The position numbers and the translations under genes are program-made. Below, one piece after another: positions 1-3,629 of a DNA stretch of 5,411 nt. Numbering within the stretch: the first letter of the stretch is position 1; every line of letters starts with the position of its first letter. The notes under the pieces are model-generated. The model did not search any database, had not been told where the DNA came from, and worked only from the letters and a program-made list of their open reading frames with translations. This DNA comes from an uncultured Flavobacteriales bacterium (GTDB lineage Bacteria; Bacteroidota; Bacteroidia; Flavobacteriales_D; Crocinitomicaceae), in contig CAIRMS010000287.1 in the NCBI GenBank assembly GCA_903879765.1, positions 1 through 5,411 of the forward strand. Reading direction: 5' to 3'.

Positions 1-216
1 CCCTTCATCGTATTCAACTTCTGGCTTAAAGGAAGTGCCTATTCCAGCTGTTGCATCCGGAATCATGATGGAAGCGGGAATATCGTATTTAGCTAGATCT
101 AATGATTGAAATTGAAAATAATCAAATTTCTTTTTACCCTCATTCGGCGTGCTTTCGCATCTTGTAAATAAAACAAGATAGATTGCACAGAAAAAAATAT
201 ATTTCATTTGATTCAT
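1..216 (-). CDS. Putative lipoprotein, N-terminal 72 codons only
   Basis: This is the 5' end of a minus-strand gene that runs off the left edge; 72 codons are open with no stop. The product starts MNQMKYIFF, followed by a short hydrophobic stretch (residues 6-18) and Cys20 in the context LFTRC-ES. That fits a lipoprotein signal peptide with a loose lipobox, so the mature protein would be lipid-anchored at Cys20. After a Lys-rich linker comes an aromatic stretch (FDYFQFQSL, residues 31-39) and then a segment containing YDIPASIMIPDATAGIG (44-60). I do not recognise the family and give no function. Met1 is preferred because it lies four bases after a good -7 element, but Met4 (codon at 207-205) is a possible alternative start and sits closer to the charged residue of the signal peptide. 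It is divergent from the DUF423 gene. Confidence 0.7.
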   Translation of the reverse strand, partial: MNQMKYIFFCAIYLVLFTRCESTPNEGKKKFDYFQFQSLDLAKYDIPASIMIPDATAGIGTSFKPEVEYDEG

Positions 217-220
217 TTTA

Positions 221-228
221 CAAAGATA
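221..228 (-). promoter_or_regulatory. -7 promoter element of the minus-strand lipoprotein gene
   Basis: Read on the minus strand this is TATCTTTG, a perfect match to the Bacteroidota -7 consensus TAnnTTTG, followed by TAAA and the ATG. Only four bases separate it from the start codon, so transcription should begin at or next to the ATG, giving a leaderless mRNA if Met1 is used. No clear TTTG -33 element is visible at the usual 19-20 base distance. Confidence 0.6.
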
Positions 229-232
229 CATA

Positions 233-263
233 TTTGATATGAGTAGAATTTTTCTGAACTTCG
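233..263 (+). promoter_or_regulatory. Weak candidate promoter of the DUF423 gene
   Basis: TTTG (233-236) is followed after 19 bases by GAACTTCG (256-263), which differs from TAnnTTTG at two positions. The spacing suits a Bacteroidota -33/-7 pair, and the four bases left before the ATG match the geometry of the thioredoxin gene (TAACTTTG-CAAC-ATG against GAACTTCG-TGAC-ATG). The -7 element is degenerate, so expression would be weak or this is not the promoter. The TTTG lies inside the short palindrome CATATTTGATATG (229-241). Confidence 0.3.
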
Positions 264-267
264 TGAC

Positions 268-648
268 ATGCATAAACAATTCGTTTTTTTCTCAGGACTT
301 GCCATAATGATCTCCATTGTATTGGGTGCAATGGGTGCACATGTGTTAAAAAGTATGTTGAATCCAGATCAGTTCAATTCATTTGAAGTTGCAGTAAAAT
401 ATCAGGGGTTTCTCTCAATGGGAGTTTTCATTTTAGCGTTGAATATTGAGCAATTTTCCTTTTCAATGAAAGGTATTTTAACCGCGATGTTGATTGGAAT
501 GCTCTTATTCAGTGGGTCCATTTATTTACTTATTGCATTTAAAACCTTTCATCTCCCTACAACTTTTGTTGGACCGATCACGCCTATTGGTGGTTTGGTG
601 ACAATTATCAGTTGGTGTATCTTTCTTTATCGTTTGATTAAAAATTAA
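268..648 (+). CDS. DUF423-family small membrane protein
   Basis: The 126-residue product is an integral inner-membrane protein with about four hydrophobic segments (roughly residues 5-22, 46-60, 68-90 and 103-122). It carries the marks of the DUF423 (YwdK-like) family: LGAMGAH at 19-25 just after the first helix, a VKYQ segment near 43-46, FSGS at 81-84 and GPITPIGG at 102-109. The length is normal for the family and both ends look intact. The molecular function of DUF423 proteins is not known to me. No Shine-Dalgarno sequence precedes the ATG; the start is chosen because it gives a full first helix and lies just downstream of a possible promoter. It is divergent from the lipoprotein on its left, and about 100 bases separate it from the peroxiredoxin gene, with no visible terminator hairpin. 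Confidence 0.85.
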   Translation: MHKQFVFFSGLAIMISIVLGAMGAHVLKSMLNPDQFNSFEVAVKYQGFLSMGVFILALNIEQFSFSMKGILTAMLIGMLLFSGSIYLLIAFKTFHLPTTFVGPITPIGGLVTIISWCIFLYRLIKN

Positions 649-678
649 TCTTTTTTAAAACATTTTTTCACATTATGT

Positions 679-708
679 TTTGATATTGAAGAATAGTTTC
701 TACATTTG
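679..708 (+). promoter_or_regulatory. Promoter of the peroxiredoxin gene
   Basis: TTTG (679-682), an 18-base spacer and TACATTTG (701-708) match the Bacteroidota -33 and -7 elements. Forty bases lie between the -7 element and the ATG at 749, so the leader would be about 35 nucleotides, AT-rich and without a Shine-Dalgarno sequence. Confidence 0.6.
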
Positions 709-748
709 ATTAGTTTTTAATCTTTTTAACGATTAATATTTACGCATT

Positions 749-1225
749 ATGAATAAACTTAACATCGGATCCGCACTTCCTGCATTTTCTGGAATGGATC
801 AAAATGGAGCAGAATTGAACGCAAATAGCTTCAAAGGAAAACGTTTAGTAATTTACTTTTACCCAAAAGACAACACTCCTGGTTGTACAGCACAAGCTTG
901 TAGTCTACGTGATGACTATTCTTTGCTACTCGAGCAGAACATTGCTGTTGTAGGCGTGAGTGCAGACAGTGTATCTTCGCATAAAAAGTTTGTTGACAAG
1001 TTCAATTTACCATTTCCCTTAATCGCAGATACCGAAAAGGTACTTTTAAATTTATTCGGTGTTTGGGGCGAGAAAAAGTTTATGGGAAAAACATACGATG
1101 GAATTCACCGCACGACTTTTTTATTCGATGAATCAAGCAAACTTATTTCCGTTATCGATAAACCAAATACTAAAAATCACGCGAGTGAAGTTTTAGGCAT
1201 TTACGAATCCTTATTTAGTTCGTAA
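749..1225 (+). CDS. bcp: Peroxiredoxin, BCP/PrxQ type (thioredoxin-dependent thiol peroxidase)
   Basis: This 158-residue cytosolic enzyme reduces hydrogen peroxide and organic hydroperoxides using a thiol donor, usually thioredoxin. The sequence shows the thioredoxin-fold peroxiredoxin core: IYFYPKDNTPGCTAQAC around residues 35-51 holds the peroxidatic Cys46 in the TPGCT motif and a second Cys51 five residues later. The C-x4-C spacing is typical of PrxQ/BCP enzymes, which form an intramolecular disulfide (atypical 2-Cys). Arg121 in HRTTF fits the conserved active-site arginine, and the VVGVSADS segment (67-74) is also typical. Length and both ends match the family. It has its own promoter; the stop codon lies inside a palindrome that precedes recA. 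The thioredoxin encoded about 2 kb downstream is a plausible reductant, by inference only. Confidence 0.95.
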   Translation: MNKLNIGSALPAFSGMDQNGAELNANSFKGKRLVIYFYPKDNTPGCTAQACSLRDDYSLLLEQNIAVVGVSADSVSSHKKFVDKFNLPFPLIADTEKVLLNLFGVWGEKKFMGKTYDGIHRTTFLFDESSKLISVIDKPNTKNHASEVLGIYESLFSS

Positions 1226-1235
1226 ATAGTTTACG
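1221..1235. repeat. Perfect inverted repeat upstream of recA (candidate operator)
   Basis: CGTAAA-TAG-TTTACG is a perfect palindrome with 6-base arms and a 3-base spacer. It includes the bcp stop codon (TAA, 1223-1225) and ends 12 bases before the recA -7 element, so its centre is near -34 relative to the expected start of recA transcription, where a -33 element would be expected but none is seen. It has no T-tract, so it is a poor terminator; a regulator-binding site is more likely, though chance cannot be excluded. Confidence 0.4.
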
Positions 1236-1247
1236 TACTAGCCCGCT

Positions 1248-1255
1248 TACATTTG
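1248..1255 (+). promoter_or_regulatory. -7 promoter element of recA
   Basis: TACATTTG is a perfect TAnnTTTG match and identical to the -7 element of the upstream peroxiredoxin gene. No TTTG lies at the usual distance upstream; that region is occupied by the CGTAAA/TTTACG palindrome. The leader to the ATG at 1301 is about 40 nucleotides, rich in CAAC/CAAA, without a Shine-Dalgarno sequence. Confidence 0.6.
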
Positions 1256-1300
1256 TAGAAATTAATAACCGAGTCAACCAACTCAACAAACACAAACGAT

Positions 1301-2335
1301 ATGTCAAAGTCAAAAGAACAAAACGTAGAAAAATTAAAAGCACTCCAATTAACAATGGAGAAATTAGACAAAACCTTTGGAAAAGGATCTGTTATGAAAC
1401 TTGGAGATTCTCCGGTAGAAAAATTGGAAGTGATTCCAACTGGATCAATTACACTTGATTTAGCTTTAGGGATCAATGGTTATCCGAAAGGACGCGTTGT
1501 TGAAATCTATGGTCCTGAATCATCTGGTAAAACAACCTTGGCCATTCATGCCATTGCGGAGGTACAAAAACAAGGTGGGATTGCTGCATTTATCGATGCA
1601 GAACATGCCTTTGATCAATTCTACGCACAGAAATTGGGTGTAGATGTTGCCAACTTATTAATATCCCAACCGGATAACGGTGAGCAGGCGTTGGAAATCG
1701 CTGACAATTTAATTCGTTCAGGCGCGATTGATTTGGTAGTCATTGACTCCGTAGCTGCGTTAACGCCAAAAGCGGAAATTGAAGGTGAAATGGGCGATTC
1801 ACAAATGGGATTACAGGCTCGTTTGATGTCAAAAGCATTGCGAAAACTTACTGGATCCATCAATAAAGCAGGGTGTTGTTGTATTTTCATCAACCAATTA
1901 CGTGATAAAATTGGTGTAATGTTCGGGAACCCAGAAACTACAACCGGTGGAAATGCCTTAAAGTTCTACTCTTCCGTGCGCATCGACATTCGTCGTGCTG
2001 CCCAAATTAAAGAAGGGGACGAAGTAATGGGCAACAGAGTAAAAGTGAAAGTGGTTAAAAACAAAGTTGCACCACCGTTTAGAAAAGCAGAATTCGACAT
2101 CATGTATGGTGAAGGGATTTCAAAAATTGGCGAAATCATCGACCTTGGGGTGGACTTAAATATCCTCAAGAAAAGTGGTTCTTGGTTCTCATACGGAGAA
2201 ACAAAACTTGGACAAGGACGCGATTCAATTAAATCCATTTTAATGGACAATCCAGCTTTAGCAGAAGAATTAGAAGAGAAAATTAAAAAAGCTCTTGGTT
2301 CACCCGCTTCAACAGAAGAGGTGTTGCAAGACTAA
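1301..2335 (+). CDS. recA: Recombinase RecA
   Basis: RecA is the cytosolic ATP-dependent strand-exchange protein of homologous recombination and DNA repair; it forms filaments on single-stranded DNA. The 344-residue product is full length. Visible signatures are Walker A GPESSGKTT at 71-79, the catalytic glutamate segment FIDAEHAFD (97-105, Glu101), Walker B LVVIDS at 145-150, DNA-binding loop L1 around EGEMGDSQMG (161-170), FINQLR (196-201) and loop L2 with GVMFGNPETTTGGNALKFY (205-223). The start fits the usual N-terminal helix (KLKALQLTMEKLDKTFGKGSV, in part residues 11-31). The C-terminus is acidic, as in the family. Residues 192-194 are three consecutive cysteines in the core beta-strand before FINQL, slightly unusual. 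The gene has its own -7 element, a possible operator upstream and a strong terminator downstream, so it is probably transcribed alone. Confidence 0.99.
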   Translation: MSKSKEQNVEKLKALQLTMEKLDKTFGKGSVMKLGDSPVEKLEVIPTGSITLDLALGINGYPKGRVVEIYGPESSGKTTLAIHAIAEVQKQGGIAAFIDAEHAFDQFYAQKLGVDVANLLISQPDNGEQALEIADNLIRSGAIDLVVIDSVAALTPKAEIEGEMGDSQMGLQARLMSKALRKLTGSINKAGCCCIFINQLRDKIGVMFGNPETTTGGNALKFYSSVRIDIRRAAQIKEGDEVMGNRVKVKVVKNKVAPPFRKAEFDIMYGEGISKIGEIIDLGVDLNILKKSGSWFSYGETKLGQGRDSIKSILMDNPALAEELEEKIKKALGSPASTEEVLQD

Positions 2336-2353
2336 GTGCATATCGTTTGGTTG

Positions 2354-2385
2354 AAAAACGGCGTCTTCGGATGCCGTTTTTTTTT
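2354..2385 (+). terminator. Intrinsic terminator of recA with UUCG tetraloop
   Basis: Arms 2354-2365 (AAAAACGGCGTC) and 2370-2381 (GATGCCGTTTTT) pair over 12 positions with one G-U wobble, closed by the very stable C(UUCG)G tetraloop, and run into nine Ts (2377-2385). It begins 18 bases after the recA stop. The A-run on the left arm could also allow some termination in the opposite direction, though no minus-strand gene needs it. Confidence 0.92.
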
Positions 2386-2411
2386 AACCAAAAATTTCGC
2401 TATTTTTGGTT
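2386..2411. repeat. 10-base perfect inverted repeat over the lipoprotein promoter
   Basis: AACCAAAAAT (2386-2395) and ATTTTTGGTT (2402-2411) are perfect inverted copies around the 6-base spacer TTCGCT. The right arm contains most of the -7 element TATTTTTG (2401-2408), so a protein bound here would cover the promoter; alternatively it is a weak second hairpin after the recA terminator. The T-tract needed for a terminator does not follow. Confidence 0.5.
2401..2408 (+). promoter_or_regulatory. -7 promoter element of the Ig-like lipoprotein gene
   Basis: TATTTTTG matches TAnnTTTG and lies 24 bases before the ATG at 2433. The -33 region would fall in the T-tract of the recA terminator, where no TTTG is present. 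It overlaps the right arm of the inverted repeat 2386-2411. Confidence 0.5.
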
Positions 2412-2432
2412 CGAATCAAAAACTATTAGAAC

Positions 2433-3140
2433 ATGAAAAAAATTATTGGTCTATTCCTACTTGGTGCAATGGTTATGACGACTAACACCGGATGTAAAAA
2501 GAAAGGATGTACAGACAGTACAGCAACTAATTACAACAACGCTGCTAAAAAAGACGACGGAACATGTCTTTACACGCCTATTATTACCTTGAATGGAAAT
2601 GCTTCCGTAAATGTAAACGTTGGCGCAACATATACTGATGCAGGCGCAACGGCTGCAAACAAAGATGGCTCAGCAGTTACCGTTACGACTACAAGCACAG
2701 TAAATACTGCTAACAAAGGGACATACACGGTAACATATACCGCAACAAATGCAAACGGAACAACTACAGCTCAACGTACTGTAAATGTTGTTATTGGTCA
2801 AGATAATTGGTTAGTAACATGGAGTCTATCCAGTGATTGTGGCGCAACAGCTTTCCCACTTGCTTCCGCACCAGTCATTACTGCTGGAAGCAATGCTACC
2901 TCTTTAAACATCGACAATATGTTTAACTTAATTGGGGGAACCGCAACAGCAACGATTAGTGGTGCAACGGTAAACATCCCTCAACAAACAGTTGACGCAA
3001 CCATTGGTCAAATTACCTACTCCGGAACAGGAACAATGAATGACCAAGGAAACATCATCGTCATTACTTATACATATGACAACAACGCTCCTTTCATTGG
3101 AGGTTCTGGAACATGCACAGCAACATACGTGAAACAATAA
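2433..3140 (+). CDS. Secreted lipoprotein with DUF5011-like Ig domain
   Basis: The 235-residue product starts with a lipoprotein signal peptide: MKK, a hydrophobic core (about 4-16) and TNTGC, with lipidation expected at Cys21. The mature protein opens with KKKGC and a short Cys/Asp-rich cassette (Cys26 to Cys45, of the CTDxxATNYNxxAxxDDGTC type) that is common in Bacteroidota surface proteins. Residues about 51-120 fit a bacterial surface Ig-like domain (DUF5011 type): YTDAGATA (67-74), then NKGTYTVTYTATNANGTTT (94-112) and a final VNVV strand. The rest (about 124-235), starting DNWLVTWSLSSDC, is Thr/Gly/Ala-rich, probably beta-rich, and I do not recognise it; Cys136 and Cys228 could form a disulfide across it. 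The role is unknown; a surface or periplasmic anchored protein is inferred. The KKK after the lipid Cys differs from the acidic surface-export signal known in some Bacteroidota. It has its own promoter and terminator. Confidence 0.88.
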   Translation: MKKIIGLFLLGAMVMTTNTGCKKKGCTDSTATNYNNAAKKDDGTCLYTPIITLNGNASVNVNVGATYTDAGATAANKDGSAVTVTTTSTVNTANKGTYTVTYTATNANGTTTAQRTVNVVIGQDNWLVTWSLSSDCGATAFPLASAPVITAGSNATSLNIDNMFNLIGGTATATISGATVNIPQQTVDATIGQITYSGTGTMNDQGNIIVITYTYDNNAPFIGGSGTCTATYVKQ

Positions 3141-3159
3141 GTTTTTAAACTTCTATATG

Positions 3160-3188
3160 AAAAGGCAGATTTTATCTGCCTTTTTTTT
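3160..3188 (+). terminator. Intrinsic terminator of the Ig-like lipoprotein gene
   Basis: AAAAGGCAGAT (3160-3170) and ATCTGCCTTTT (3174-3184) pair perfectly over 11 positions around a TTT loop, and eight Ts follow the GC-rich core (3181-3188). It starts 19 bases after the stop codon. Confidence 0.92.
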
Positions 3189-3224
3189 GTCATCAATGTT
3201 ACACTCAAGTTAAAACGGCTTCAT

Positions 3225-3232
3225 TAACTTTG
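3225..3232 (+). promoter_or_regulatory. -7 promoter element of the thioredoxin gene
   Basis: TAACTTTG is a perfect TAnnTTTG match, followed by CAAC and the ATG at 3237. With only four bases between, the transcript should start at or next to the ATG. No clear TTTG -33 element is seen 19-20 bases upstream. Confidence 0.6.
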
Positions 3233-3236
3233 CAAC

Positions 3237-3533
3237 ATGGGTAAATTCAATGATATCATCAAATCCGAAATTCCAACTTTGGTAGACTTCCATGCTACTT
3301 GGTGCGGACCTTGCAAGACAATGAGTCCTATTTTAGAGGACCTCAAAAAACAAATGGGCCCAAAAATTCGCATTCTAAAAATTGATGTAGATAAAAACCA
3401 AGATGTCGCAGCTCGATTCAAAGTAAGAGGTGTTCCTACATTTGTTCTCTTTAAAAATAGCGAAGTACTTTGGAGAGAGAGTGGCGCATTTCCTTTAGCA
3501 ACATTAAAAGCTAAAATTCAAGCTGTTTTATAA
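3237..3533 (+). CDS. trxA: Thioredoxin
   Basis: This is a cytosolic dithiol-disulfide oxidoreductase that reduces disulfides in client proteins and is itself normally reduced by thioredoxin reductase. The 98-residue sequence has the active site WCGPCK at 22-27 (Cys23 and Cys26), the buried acid Asp17 in LVDFHATW, and the cis-proline Pro67 in RGVPTF (64-69). No signal peptide is present. At 98 residues it is shorter than the usual about 105-110, because the first beta-strand and helix are reduced; the rest of the fold appears complete. The ATG is fixed by the promoter element four bases upstream and by the short distance to the fold. It lies between two separate units and probably has its own transcript; no convincing terminator follows it, so read-through into hppA is possible. 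Peroxiredoxin Bcp is a possible client. Confidence 0.95.
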   Translation: MGKFNDIIKSEIPTLVDFHATWCGPCKTMSPILEDLKKQMGPKIRILKIDVDKNQDVAARFKVRGVPTFVLFKNSEVLWRESGAFPLATLKAKIQAVL

Positions 3534-3564
3534 AAAAACGTAACCCTTATTTTTTTCCTGCGTA

Positions 3565-3596
3565 TTTGCATACCATGGCGGAAAACTCTACTTTTG
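3565..3596 (+). promoter_or_regulatory. Promoter of hppA
   Basis: TTTG (3565-3568), a 20-base spacer and TACTTTTG (3589-3596) match the Bacteroidota -33/-7 pair. The leader to the ATG at 3630 is about 27 nucleotides, A/T-rich, without a Shine-Dalgarno sequence. Confidence 0.6.
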
Positions 3597-3610
3597 CCAG
3601 CGTAAAATTT

Positions 3611-3626
3611 AACAAATTAACAAATT
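3611..3626 (+). repeat. Tandem 8-base repeat in the hppA leader
   Basis: AACAAATT occurs twice head to tail and ends three bases before the hppA ATG. Such A-rich, unstructured leaders suit translation without a Shine-Dalgarno sequence; no further function can be read from it. Confidence 0.5.
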
Positions 3627-3629
3627 AGT

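Noticed and set aside
1271..1284. GAGT-N6-ACTC in the recA leader
   Set aside because: Four-base arms are too short to support a hairpin or an operator.
1231..1476. Minus-strand open frame of 81 codons over the start of recA
   Set aside because: It is antisense to the conserved recA N-terminus and its product, rich in Ser and Phe, resembles no family; a shadow of recA codon use.
1621..2250. Two minus-strand open frames inside recA
   Set aside because: Both lie entirely opposite a fully conserved gene and have no promoter or recognisable product.
2928..3137. Minus-strand open frame with many cysteines opposite the Ig-like lipoprotein
   Set aside because: The cysteines arise from the complement of the ACA/GCA-rich Thr/Ala codons of the real gene.
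3576..3599. Imperfect inverted repeat TGGC...GCCA over the hppA -7 element
   Set aside because: Only four Watson-Crick pairs at the ends, with wobble pairs inside; no T-tract follows. Not distinguishable from chance.
3575..3628. A 17-codon open frame (MAENSTFASVKFNKLTN) ending one base before the hppA ATG, resembling a leader peptide
   Set aside because: The best hppA -7 element (3589-3596) lies inside it, so transcripts from that promoter would lack its start codon. It would only be translated from read-through of the thioredoxin transcript.
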